Below, one piece after another: positions 1 through 8,063 of a stretch of 64,000 nucleotides of DNA. The DNA is from Firm-13 sp037143795 (lineage in GTDB: Bacteria; Bacillota; Clostridia; Saccharofermentanales; Saccharofermentanaceae). How positions within the stretch are numbered: the stretch's first letter is position 1; each line of letters opens with the position of its first letter. The stretch is taken from the NCBI GenBank assembly GCA_037143795.1, contig JBAWXZ010000017.1:17334-81333 (forward strand). Reading direction: 5' to 3'. Below the pieces are notes generated by a model that had not been told where the DNA came from, ran no database searches, and saw nothing but the letters and a program-made list of their open reading frames with translations. The position numbers were made by a program, and so were the translations under genes.

Positions 1-525
1 CCGAACAACAAAGTTGCCGGAATAGAGATGAACTCCGGTTCGCTCGGACATGGTCTTTCGGTTTCGGTTGGCATGGCTTTAGCAGCTAAAATGGATCAGG
101 CATCCTATCGTGTCTATGTTGTCATGGGAGACGGTGAACTGGCCGAAGGTTCCGTGTGGGAAGGTGCCATGGCCGCCTCCCAATACAATCTTGATAATCT
201 GTGTGCTGTCGTTGACCGCAACGGCCTGCAGATTTCCGGTACGACCGAAGAAATCATGGACCATGAGAACCTGGATGACCGCTGGTCCTCCTTTGGCTGG
301 TATGTAATCCATGCAGTCGGAAATGACACCGACTCACTCAACACAGCGTTTGAGACGGCAAAGTCAGTTAAAGGCAAACCGACTGTGATTATTGCAGATA
401 CAATTAAAGGTTATGGTGTCTCTTTCATGGAAAACTCGGTGCCCTGGCATCACAAGGTCCCGAATGCTGATGAATATAAGCAGGCTACGGAAGAGCTTAC
501 CGACAAAAGGAGTGCAGCGCTATGA
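1..525 (+). CDS. transketolase N-terminal subunit (partial, 5' end outside window)
   Basis: This is the thiamine-diphosphate-binding half of a two-subunit transketolase, which moves a two-carbon ketol unit between sugar phosphates. The reading frame is open from base 1, so roughly the first 100 residues lie upstream. Visible are the SGSLGHG segment, the ThDP/Mg motif GDGELAEGS followed by LDNLCAVVDRNGLQ, and the C-terminal PWHHKVPN block, all typical of the family. Its stop overlaps the start of the next gene by 4 bases (ATGA), so the two halves are translationally coupled. The following kinase and ABC transporter suggest a dedicated catabolic enzyme and not the housekeeping transketolase; a match to apulose-4-phosphate transketolase subunit A is an inference from gene content only. 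Confidence 0.93.
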   Translation, partial: PNNKVAGIEMNSGSLGHGLSVSVGMALAAKMDQASYRVYVVMGDGELAEGSVWEGAMAASQYNLDNLCAVVDRNGLQISGTTEEIMDHENLDDRWSSFGWYVIHAVGNDTDSLNTAFETAKSVKGKPTVIIADTIKGYGVSFMENSVPWHHKVPNADEYKQATEELTDKRSAAL

Positions 526-1454
526 ATACAATCCATAACCGTCAGGTCATTAACGACGTACTTGTCGAAAAAGCAAAAACGGACAAAGACATTGTTGTCC
601 TTTGCAGCGACTCCCGCGGCTCCGCTTCGCTCAGCGAATATGCAAAAGTACATCCCGGGCAATTTGTCGAAACAGGTATAGCTGAACAGAACATTGTATC
701 AATTGCAGCCGGTCTGGCATCCTGCGGCAAAAAGTGCTTTGTTGCCTCACCGGCATGCTTCCTGTCGAGCCGCAGCATGGAACAGGCAAAAGTAGATGTC
801 GCTTACTCAAATACAAATGTCAAACTGATAGGAATCTCAGGCGGTATCAGCTACGGCGCACTGGGAATGACCCATCACTCGTCAAACGACATTGCAGCAC
901 TGGGTTCCATTCCGAATATGCGCGTCTATTTCCCAAGTGACCGCCATCAGACAAAAGCGCTGTTCGAACATCTGCTTCAGGACAATAAACCCGCTTATAT
1001 CCGCGTTGGCCGTAATCCGGTCGAGGATATCTACAGTGAAGATAACACTCCGTTTGTCATGGACAGGGCAACCCTCGTTCATGAGGGAAATGACATTACG
1101 ATTATTGCCTCCGGCGAAATGGTCTATCCGGCTCAGCAGGCTGCCAATACACTCGAATCCCAGGGCATTGCCTGCCGGGTACTGGATATGTACTGCATCA
1201 AACCGCTCGATACACAGGCAGTCCTGAAAGCGGCCAACGAAACAAAAGCAATAATAGTTATTGAAGAGCATGTTGCGATCGGCGGCCTTGGCTCAATGGT
1301 CAGCCAGCTGGTCTGTGCAAAGCAGCCCGTGAGAGTCATTAGTATGTGCCTGCCTGACGAGCCTGTGATTGCCGGGAAATCGCCGGAAGTATTTGCCTAC
1401 TATGGCCTGACTGCCGATAACCTCGTTAAAACTGCCCTGGAATTGCTCGTCTGA
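522..1454 (+). CDS. transketolase C-terminal subunit
   Basis: This 310-residue protein carries the pyrimidine-binding and C-terminal domains of a split transketolase and pairs with the subunit encoded just before it. The catalytic glutamate sits in GIAEQN near residue 52, followed by the family block GALGMTHHSSNDIA around residue 110 that contains the substrate-contacting histidines. The C-terminal regulatory-type domain starts near residue 185. The length matches the usual subunit (about 310). The start is fixed by the ATGA overlap with the upstream gene. Together they should make a heterotetramer in the cytoplasm that links the imported sugar to the pentose phosphate pathway. The exact donor substrate cannot be read from sequence. 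Confidence 0.93.
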   Translation: MNTIHNRQVINDVLVEKAKTDKDIVVLCSDSRGSASLSEYAKVHPGQFVETGIAEQNIVSIAAGLASCGKKCFVASPACFLSSRSMEQAKVDVAYSNTNVKLIGISGGISYGALGMTHHSSNDIAALGSIPNMRVYFPSDRHQTKALFEHLLQDNKPAYIRVGRNPVEDIYSEDNTPFVMDRATLVHEGNDITIIASGEMVYPAQQAANTLESQGIACRVLDMYCIKPLDTQAVLKAANETKAIIVIEEHVAIGGLGSMVSQLVCAKQPVRVISMCLPDEPVIAGKSPEVFAYYGLTADNLVKTALELLV

Positions 1455-1516
1455 TAACCAATACCGCAGATCAGTATTTGTACAAACTGCCGGAAAGGAA
1501 GGGCGGAACTGTAGTT

Positions 1517-3007
1517 ATGAGTGAAAAATACGTACTTGCCATTGACCAGAGCACATCCGGTACCAAAGCACTGCTGTTCGCCGATACCGGAGAATTGGTC
1601 GGCCGCGTGGATCGCCCGCACAGACAGATTATCAACGATCTGGGATGGGTCGAACACGATCCGGAAGAAATACTCCTGAACACACTCAACGATGTCAGGG
1701 ATGTAGTGGAGAAGACCGGAATTGATAAAGCATCCATTGCAACCGTTGGAATCAGCAACCAGCGCGAGACTGCTATGGCCTGGGATGCTCAGACCGGCAA
1801 ACCGGTGTATAACGCAATCGTATGGCAGTGTGCCCGCGGAGCTGCAATATGCAAAAAAATTGAAGACGCAGGACATGCTGAGATGATCCGTGCCGCAACC
1901 GGCCTGCAGCTTTCGCCCTATTTCTCCGCTGCCAAGCTTGCCTGGATTCTCGAAAATATTCCGGCTGCCCGGGCAGCCGCGGAAAAGGGAAATCTTCGGT
2001 GCGGAAATATTGACAGCTGGCTGATCTATAACCTGACCAATGGCAGGAACTTCAAAACTGATTTCTCCAATGCATCAAGGACGCAGCTTTTTAATCTCAG
2101 GGAATTGAAGTGGGACGAAACCGTCTGCAGCCTGTTTGGCATACAGACATCCGTGCTGCCGCAGGTCTGCGACTCGAACAGTCTGTTCGGTGAAACAGAT
2201 TTCGGCGGTTACCTTGATGCCCCGATTCCGATCCAGGGAGTTATGGGGGACTCGCACGGTGCATTGTTCGGGCAGGGATGCCTCGAACCCGGAATGATCA
2301 AGGCAACCTATGGAACCGGATCATCCGTAATGATGAACATTGGAACAGAGCCGATCTTCACAAAGACGGGCGTTGTCACTTCGATCGCCTGGGGCATGAA
2401 TGGAATTGTAAATTATGTCCTGGAGGGCAACATCAACTACACCGGTGCAGTCCTCAAGTGGGTAGTAGAAGACCTCGGATTAATCGCCTGCACAAAAGAT
2501 GCAGCGAAAGTTGCAGCCGGTGCCAACCCGAACGATGAGACCTATCTTGTCCCGGCATTTTCCGGGCTCGGAGCCCCCTACTGGGAGAGCAGTACCAAAG
2601 CGATAATCTGTAATATGAGCCGCAATACCGGCAGGGCGGAGATCGTTCGCGCTGCCGAGGAATGTATTGCATACCAGATCGCCGACATCATTGGCCTGAT
2701 GAGTCAGGAATCAGGGATTGCGCTTCAGGAACTCCGTGTGGACGGAGGACCTACCCGCGATACTTACCTTATGCAGTTCCAGAGTGACATCCTCAACATG
2801 GCCGTTCAAGTACCCGAGACGGAAGAATTGTCCGGGGTCGGAGCTGCATACGCTGCCGGGATCGCCGCCGGTATCTTTGAAACAGATGTTTTTACCAGAA
2901 TCAAAAGACTTAGCTATAGTCCCGCGATTACCCCTGAACTGCGCGCCAAACGTCTCGATGGATGGAAAAAAGCCGTCGATATGGTATTAGGGAGCGCCCG
3001 AACCTGA
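1517..3007 (+). CDS. FGGY-family sugar kinase, glycerol-kinase-like
   Basis: This 496-residue kinase has the two-domain FGGY fold and should phosphorylate the imported sugar or its ketose form with ATP. The N-terminal phosphate loop DQSTSGTK lies at residues 8-15, the GNIDSWLIYNL block typical of glycerol-kinase relatives near 163, the ATP-binding GTGSS near 265, and the C-terminal adenosine motif DGGPTRD near 408. A TTG start at 1478 would add 13 residues, but the ATG at 1517 follows a purine-rich GGAAAGGAAGGG at a good distance and starts at the conserved domain. It lies 62 bases after the transketolase. In known apiose operons a FGGY enzyme acts on apulose; glycerol, xylulose or ribulose are other possible substrates. 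Confidence 0.88.
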   Translation: MSEKYVLAIDQSTSGTKALLFADTGELVGRVDRPHRQIINDLGWVEHDPEEILLNTLNDVRDVVEKTGIDKASIATVGISNQRETAMAWDAQTGKPVYNAIVWQCARGAAICKKIEDAGHAEMIRAATGLQLSPYFSAAKLAWILENIPAARAAAEKGNLRCGNIDSWLIYNLTNGRNFKTDFSNASRTQLFNLRELKWDETVCSLFGIQTSVLPQVCDSNSLFGETDFGGYLDAPIPIQGVMGDSHGALFGQGCLEPGMIKATYGTGSSVMMNIGTEPIFTKTGVVTSIAWGMNGIVNYVLEGNINYTGAVLKWVVEDLGLIACTKDAAKVAAGANPNDETYLVPAFSGLGAPYWESSTKAIICNMSRNTGRAEIVRAAEECIAYQIADIIGLMSQESGIALQELRVDGGPTRDTYLMQFQSDILNMAVQVPETEELSGVGAAYAAGIAAGIFETDVFTRIKRLSYSPAITPELRAKRLDGWKKAVDMVLGSART

Positions 3008-3055
3008 TGCATACTGCATGTACTGCAGGTGTAATATAACAAGGAGGATTTTTAG

Positions 3056-4120
3056 ATGAAGAAATTTCTGTCACTTGCCCTCGTCCTTACTATGGTTGTT
3101 CTCGGTGGCTGTTCCAGCACTGCGACTACCACAACCGCTGCAACGACAGCAGCTGCAGCAACAACAACAGCAGCAGCTGCAACGACAGCAGCTGCAACGA
3201 CAGCAGCTGCAACCACTGCCGCTGCCGCCGATAAATGGGTAAAAGCTGATGGCGCTGCCAATCTGATCGTCATTATTACACCTTCCCATGACAACCCTTT
3301 CTTTAATACGGAAGCCGTTGCTGCAGAAGCAAAAGCAAAAGAGCTTGGTTACGAAACCCTTGTCCTCGTTCATGACGATGACGCCACAAAGCAGGCTGAA
3401 CTGTTTGATACAGCTATTTCCAAAAAAGCAGCTGCCATTATCTGCGACAATGCAGGAGCTGACGCAACTGTTGCTGCTGTACAGAAAGCCCGCGATGCAG
3501 GAATCCCCACATTCCTCATCGACCGCGAAATCAACCAGGCCGGTATCGCAATCTCCCAGATTGTTGCCAACAATTCCCAGGGAGCAACAATCGGTGCTGA
3601 AAAATTCGTTGAGGCAATGGGCGAAAAAGGCAACTATGTAGAACTTGTCGGCAAGGAATCAGATACAAATGCCGGTGTCCGTTCTGAAGGCTATAATGCC
3701 GTAATCAGCCAGTATCCTGATATGGTTTGTGTTGCCAAACAGTCCGCAAACTGGAGCCAGACAGAAGCATACTCCAAGATGGAATCCATCATCCAGGCAA
3801 ACCCCGACATCAAAGGCGTTATCTGCGGCAATGACACAATGGCAATGGGCGCTCAGGCTGCCTGCGAAGCAGCCGGCCTCAAAGATATCGTTATCGTCGG
3901 ACTCGACGGTTCCAATGATGTCCGTGACGCAATACTTGCAGGTAAGATTGTAGCCACTTCACTGCAGCCGTGTTTCACAATAGCTCAGGAAGCTGTTATT
4001 CAGGCTGACCAGTATATCAAGACCGGCAGCACCGGAAAAGAAGAAAAGCAGCTTATGGACTGCGTTCTGATTACCAAGGACAACGCATCCAAGCTCGACA
4101 ACTTCAGCCTCTCCAAGTAA
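3056..4120 (+). CDS. ribose-type ABC transporter substrate-binding lipoprotein
   Basis: This 354-residue lipoprotein is the sugar-capturing component of the ABC importer encoded downstream. A signal peptide of residues 1-18 ends in the lipobox VLGGC, so Cys19 is the likely lipid-anchored residue. Residues 20-57 are an Ala/Thr linker, followed by a periplasmic-binding-protein type 1 fold like RbsB: ITPSHDNPFFN near residue 75, FLIDREI near 155, ICGNDTMAMGA near 258 and VGLDGSNDV near 280. A strong AAGGAGG precedes the ATG. The DREI and GNDTMA segments are where RbsB-type proteins contact pentoses, which supports a small sugar ligand. A stable hairpin follows the gene. Confidence 0.93.
   Translation: MKKFLSLALVLTMVVLGGCSSTATTTTAATTAAAATTTAAAATTAAATTAAATTAAAADKWVKADGAANLIVIITPSHDNPFFNTEAVAAEAKAKELGYETLVLVHDDDATKQAELFDTAISKKAAAIICDNAGADATVAAVQKARDAGIPTFLIDREINQAGIAISQIVANNSQGATIGAEKFVEAMGEKGNYVELVGKESDTNAGVRSEGYNAVISQYPDMVCVAKQSANWSQTEAYSKMESIIQANPDIKGVICGNDTMAMGAQAACEAAGLKDIVIVGLDGSNDVRDAILAGKIVATSLQPCFTIAQEAVIQADQYIKTGSTGKEEKQLMDCVLITKDNASKLDNFSLSK
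3121..3231 (+). repeat. low-complexity Ala/Thr-coding repeat
   Basis: This stretch inside the binding-protein gene is built from reiterated ACA/ACG/GCA/GCT triplets, including near-perfect copies of a 15-base unit (GCAACGACAGCAGCT) around 3178-3210. It encodes a Thr/Ala tether between the lipid anchor and the binding domain. Such a microsatellite can change length by whole codons through slippage without breaking the frame. Confidence 0.85.
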
Positions 4121-4199
4121 TAGACATTCCGTAATCTTTTAATCTTGTCGGATTTTAAAATATTTCCTTTTCCTGATTCGTTTTGTTCTTCATTCGGAT

Positions 4200-4233
4200 G
4201 GCGGGAATGTGTTTACCAGGACGCATTCCCGCC
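4200..4233 (+). other. intercistronic hairpin after binding-protein gene
   Basis: GGCGGGAATG at 4200-4209 pairs perfectly with CATTCCCGCC at 4224-4233 across a 14-base loop. There is no T run after it, only TCTCCTC, so it is more likely an mRNA 3' stabiliser or a partial attenuator than a full terminator. This layout is common after binding-protein genes, which need more product than the membrane genes downstream. Confidence 0.65.
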
Positions 4234-4320
4234 TCTCCTCAAAATACGAAATGCGAAAATATATCTGTTGCATATTCTGTCCCATTTATCTGCAAACGCA
4301 AAGAAAAGAAGGTAGGCATA

Positions 4321-4971
4321 ATGACAAAACGCATCGTGATCGCTCTTATCGCAGCCGCACTGGTCATTCTTATACTGGCGATTAACGTCACGGTAGTCCC
4401 GATCAACTCGGGCTCAACCGTGGGAAATGTTGATGTCAACAGTGAAAATTTTGACCCGCAGGCCTATATTGACAGCATTTTCCAGACTGAAGCCGTTCCC
4501 GTTCTCAAAGATAAAGCAATCGACATAAATGAAGTCATGACGGCGGCCAATGGCGATCTTAAATCAGTCGGAGAAAAATATGGTGTTCGCGCTGACTCCG
4601 GCAATGCATATAATTTTCTGGTTAAAGGGACTGCAGCTGTCAAAGAAGTGAATACCTCACTGCGCGCCGGTTATGCCATATTAACCCTCGACGGCTACAC
4701 AGGCAGTGAGACATTCAAAATGCAGGTCGGACCTGTTTTTAAAGGAACGGCAATACGCGACTGTATGCCAATGATCAAATTTGACGATTTCAAAAACCAG
4801 GTTGTATATGCCAACCTTGCGACTGCTATCCACGTCAACCTGAGCGCAAATCTTTTTAAGACAATCGATGCCAGCACACTGGCAGGCAAAACAATCGAGT
4901 TTTACGGAGCTTTTACGGACAATGGCAGTACAGAGATCGTGATAACGCCTTTCGCAATTGAAGTTAAATAA
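4321..4971 (+). CDS. DUF2291 family membrane-anchored protein
   Basis: This 216-residue protein belongs to DUF2291, a family found next to ribose-type ABC transporter genes and with no settled function. It has one N-terminal membrane segment (about residues 5-24) and an extracytoplasmic domain. The family block QVGPVFKGTAIRD lies near residue 140, followed by KFDDFKNQVVYANLATAI. The start at 4321 is chosen over an upstream in-frame ATG at 4183 because the latter would read through the hairpin region and has no ribosome binding site; GAAGGTAGG precedes 4321. Placed between the binding protein and the ATPase, it is likely an accessory part of the transporter, an inference from context. Confidence 0.85.
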   Translation: MTKRIVIALIAAALVILILAINVTVVPINSGSTVGNVDVNSENFDPQAYIDSIFQTEAVPVLKDKAIDINEVMTAANGDLKSVGEKYGVRADSGNAYNFLVKGTAAVKEVNTSLRAGYAILTLDGYTGSETFKMQVGPVFKGTAIRDCMPMIKFDDFKNQVVYANLATAIHVNLSANLFKTIDASTLAGKTIEFYGAFTDNGSTEIVITPFAIEVK

Positions 4972-4983
4972 GGAGGCCGCATC

Positions 4984-6537
4984 ATGAAGCAAATTTCACA
5001 GCAAACCACCGGACCGGACGTTGTCCTGATCTGTGAGAATATTAGCAAAGTATATCCCGGTACCAAGGCGCTCGACGATGTATCCTTCTCGGTCAGGACC
5101 GGAAAAGTCAATGTCCTGATCGGCGAAAACGGTGCAGGCAAATCAACCCTGATGAAGGTTGTTGCGGGTATTGAGACACCAACATCAGGCAAAATATACC
5201 TTGACGGGGAGGAAGTCAGTTTCAGGGATACGGCTGAAGCACGTGCCAAAGGTATCGGCATCATCCACCAGGAACTGAGCCTCTTTCCGAATCTCAATGT
5301 CTTTCAGAATATTTTCATGGCAAACGAGCGCACAAAGGGTAACATCACGCTGGATAACAAAACACATATCCGTCTTACACATGATGTGCTCGAGCGTCTG
5401 CAGTATCCGATTGAGCCCGGAACGCTGATAGGAGATCTTCGTGTCGGTCAGCAGCAGATGGTTGAAATAGCCCGCAACCTTGTACAGGAAGGCCTTCGGA
5501 TACTGATCATGGATGAGCCGACATCTTCCCTGAGTGCATCGGAAGTTGAGTCGTTATTTAAAATAATGAATGACCTGACGGCATCCGGCATCTCGATTGT
5601 CTATATTTCACACCGGCTCGAAGAAATTATGCGCATTGGAGACTATGTTACGGTTCTTCGCGACGGACGCAAGGTTGCAGAGGCGCAGGTAAAGGATATT
5701 TCGGTTGCCTGGCTTGTCAAGAACATGGTTGGCAGCGAAAAATCCTATAAGAAGAATACAAGGATCGTGGATTTTTCCGATGAGAACATCGTTTTTAAGG
5801 CAAAAGATCTGTTTCTTCCTAAACGGGGAGGGGGCTGGCTTCTGAACAGCGTAAATTTCAATCTCCATCGAGGTGAAATTCTAGGTATTTACGGCTTGCT
5901 CGGTTCAGGACGCACAGAAATATTCGAATGCATTATGGGGCTGCGCCCTGAACATTCCTGCGAATTCGAACTCCACTCCAAAAAAATGGAGGTCGGTTCC
6001 GTCTCTGACCAGATAGATAAAGGCTTTGCGTTAGTGCCTGAAGACAGGCAGCGTGAAGGTCTTGTGCAGACTTTGTGCATCGGCAAAAATATTTCCCTGT
6101 CAAGCATGCTCAAATATGTAAAGAACGGTCTGATCAATACAGCCAGGGAGAATGAAGCGATCCGTAATACCATTAAGGACATCCATATCAAAGTCGCTGA
6201 CCCGAATCTGCCTATTTTGTCCCTTTCCGGCGGTAACCAGCAAAAAGTTGTCATAGGAAAAGGTGTGCTGACCAACCCCCACATCCTGCTCCTTGATGAA
6301 CCAAGCCGCGGCATTGATGTCGGAGCCAAGGCTGAAGTTTTTGACATCATTAATGAGTACGCTGAAAAGGGTTTATCAATCATTGTGATTTCGTCTGAAC
6401 TCAAAGAAATTATCGCGATTGCAGATAGGGTTCTCGTCCTGTCGAACGGGCTGATGACCGGAGAATTCGTCGGTGAAGATATAAATGAAGAAGCGCTTGT
6501 GACGGCCTCATATAAAGGCCATAACCGAGCTGAATAA
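4984..6537 (+). CDS. sugar ABC transporter ATP-binding protein (RbsA/MglA type)
   Basis: This 517-residue protein has two ABC ATPase domains in tandem, as in RbsA, and powers uptake of the sugar. In the first half the Walker A motif GENGAGKST is near residue 43, a LRVGQQQMVEIARN signature near 150 and Walker B ILIMDEPTS near 175. The second half has the divergent GLLGSGRTE in place of Walker A, with the signature LSLSGGNQQKV and ILLLDEPSRGIDVG. The degenerate second site is normal for the family. An AGGAGG lies just before the ATG at 4984. The gene is 12 bases after DUF2291 and 18 before the permease. Confidence 0.94.
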   Translation: MKQISQQTTGPDVVLICENISKVYPGTKALDDVSFSVRTGKVNVLIGENGAGKSTLMKVVAGIETPTSGKIYLDGEEVSFRDTAEARAKGIGIIHQELSLFPNLNVFQNIFMANERTKGNITLDNKTHIRLTHDVLERLQYPIEPGTLIGDLRVGQQQMVEIARNLVQEGLRILIMDEPTSSLSASEVESLFKIMNDLTASGISIVYISHRLEEIMRIGDYVTVLRDGRKVAEAQVKDISVAWLVKNMVGSEKSYKKNTRIVDFSDENIVFKAKDLFLPKRGGGWLLNSVNFNLHRGEILGIYGLLGSGRTEIFECIMGLRPEHSCEFELHSKKMEVGSVSDQIDKGFALVPEDRQREGLVQTLCIGKNISLSSMLKYVKNGLINTARENEAIRNTIKDIHIKVADPNLPILSLSGGNQQKVVIGKGVLTNPHILLLDEPSRGIDVGAKAEVFDIINEYAEKGLSIIVISSELKEIIAIADRVLVLSNGLMTGEFVGEDINEEALVTASYKGHNRAE

Positions 6538-6555
6538 GTTGGAGGGTACAGTGAA

Positions 6556-7620
6556 ATGTCCAAACAAAATGCGGATCTGAAAGTCAAGTCTCCCAATCGG
6601 TCCATCGGGATGATTCTCCTGAAAGGAAGAACCTTTATTGCACTGTTCGGTTTAACCGTCTTTTTCTCTTTTGCCTCCGACAACTTTCTGTCGGCAGGAA
6701 GCCTTCTGCTTGTTGCGAAGCATGTTGCACTCTACGGCATTCTTGCCATCGGCATGACATATGTAATCATAACGGGCGGTATCGATTTGTCAGTCGGTTC
6801 GATTGTAGGACTATCTGCTATGCTGGCCGGCGGCCTGATTGATGAAGGTCTGGTACTGCCGATGCTGGGGGTCAAACTCTTTTTCAACATCCCGGCAATT
6901 ATCATTATTGTTGTAATCTTCGGTGCCCTGATCGGACTGATAAACGGTTTGATTATAACACGGTTTAAAGTCGCCCCGTTTATTGCCACCCTTGGCATGA
7001 TGTATGTGGCCCGCGGCCTTGCGATGCTGCGTTCCAACGGTAAGACTTTCCCGAACCTGATCGGCAAACCGGAACTTCACAACGAGGGGTTCAGCTTTCT
7101 TGGCGGCGGAAAAATACTTGGAATCCCTGTCGCTGCACTGATTTTACTGGTTATTGCTTTCATTGCATCGATGGTTCTCAGAAAAACTCCGACCGGTTGG
7201 CATATCCTTTCAATCGGAGGCAACGAAAAAGCAGCCCGTTTGTCAGGTGTCAAAGTAAACCGGGTCAAATGGCTTGTGTACTCCGTTTCCGGCGCATGTG
7301 CGGCTATTGTCGGATTAATTACAGCATCACAGCTGATGGCAGCCCATCCTGCCTCCGGTGAATCATGGGAGATGAACGCCATCGCTGCTGCTGTCCTCGG
7401 CGGAACTTCAATGGCCGGCGGAGTCGGAAATATTGGCGGAACGATCGTCGGCGCTTTCGTTATCGGCGTGCTCAACGACGGAATGATCATGGTCGGTGTT
7501 TCCGAATTCTGGCAGATGGTCATTAAAGGTGCGGTTATTGTCTCAGCCGTTGTAATTGATCAGTTCCAGCGCAGCATGCAGGAAAAAATGGCACTGCAGC
7601 AGCGTAACAGCAGTAAATAA
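6556..7620 (+). CDS. sugar ABC transporter permease (RbsC type)
   Basis: This 354-residue protein is the membrane channel of the importer. It has many hydrophobic segments and the RbsC/BPD_transp_2 landmarks GGIDLSVGSIVGLSAMLAG near residue 75, RFKVAPFIATLGMM near 138, the NEKAARLSGV cytoplasmic loop near 225 that contacts the ATPase, and AAAVLGGTSMAGG near 280. Family length is about 320-350. GGAGG lies 9 bases before the start. One permease presumably forms a homodimer with the double ATPase. The residues do not reveal which sugar is transported. Confidence 0.94.
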   Translation: MSKQNADLKVKSPNRSIGMILLKGRTFIALFGLTVFFSFASDNFLSAGSLLLVAKHVALYGILAIGMTYVIITGGIDLSVGSIVGLSAMLAGGLIDEGLVLPMLGVKLFFNIPAIIIIVVIFGALIGLINGLIITRFKVAPFIATLGMMYVARGLAMLRSNGKTFPNLIGKPELHNEGFSFLGGGKILGIPVAALILLVIAFIASMVLRKTPTGWHILSIGGNEKAARLSGVKVNRVKWLVYSVSGACAAIVGLITASQLMAAHPASGESWEMNAIAAAVLGGTSMAGGVGNIGGTIVGAFVIGVLNDGMIMVGVSEFWQMVIKGAVIVSAVVIDQFQRSMQEKMALQQRNSSK

Positions 7621-7637
7621 TAGGAGGTACCACAGAT

Positions 7638-8036
7638 ATGAAACGTACCGGCATACTTAACAGTCAACTAATGCAGCAAATTGCCGCACTGGGACACACG
7701 GATACATTCCTGATCGGTGATGCAGGCATGCCTGTACCGAACGGAGTACCGATCATTGATCTGGTTCTGGTACTCGGGGTACCGACGTTCGAACAGGTCC
7801 TTCGTGCAGTTTTGGCTGAGACAGTCGTCGAAGCCGGAACCATTGCCGAGGAGGCAGCCGGAAACAATCCTGCTGCAGTAGCCTTGATTCATTTACTGAT
7901 AGCAGCTCCCATAAAAAAAATTCCCCATACAGATCTCAAAAATGCCGCAAAAACATGCAAATTCGCAATCCGAACCGGGGAGGCAACTCCTTATGCCAAT
8001 ATTATTCTTCAGTCCGGTGTCTCATTTCTTGTCTGA
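7638..8036 (+). CDS. RbsD/FucU-family sugar mutarotase
   Basis: This 132-residue protein belongs to the RbsD/FucU family, which speeds conversion between ring forms of free sugars such as the pyranose and furanose forms of ribose. The catalytic-histidine block GHTDTFLIGDAGMP is at residues 19-32, followed by the IIDLVLVLGVPTFEQVL segment typical of RbsD. The length matches RbsD (about 130-140). It sits between the permease and the isomerase, so it most likely presents the correct ring form of the imported sugar to the isomerase or kinase. A GGAGG precedes the ATG. The specific sugar is not shown by sequence. Confidence 0.88.
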   Translation: MKRTGILNSQLMQQIAALGHTDTFLIGDAGMPVPNGVPIIDLVLVLGVPTFEQVLRAVLAETVVEAGTIAEEAAGNNPAAVALIHLLIAAPIKKIPHTDLKNAAKTCKFAIRTGEATPYANIILQSGVSFLV

Positions 8037-8063
8037 CAAATAGTAACAACAGGAGGAACATTC

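Noticed and set aside
3071..3373. Cys-rich minus-strand reading frame opposite the binding-protein linker
   Set aside because: It is the antisense image of the GCA/ACA repeat, with no ribosome binding site and no recognisable protein features.
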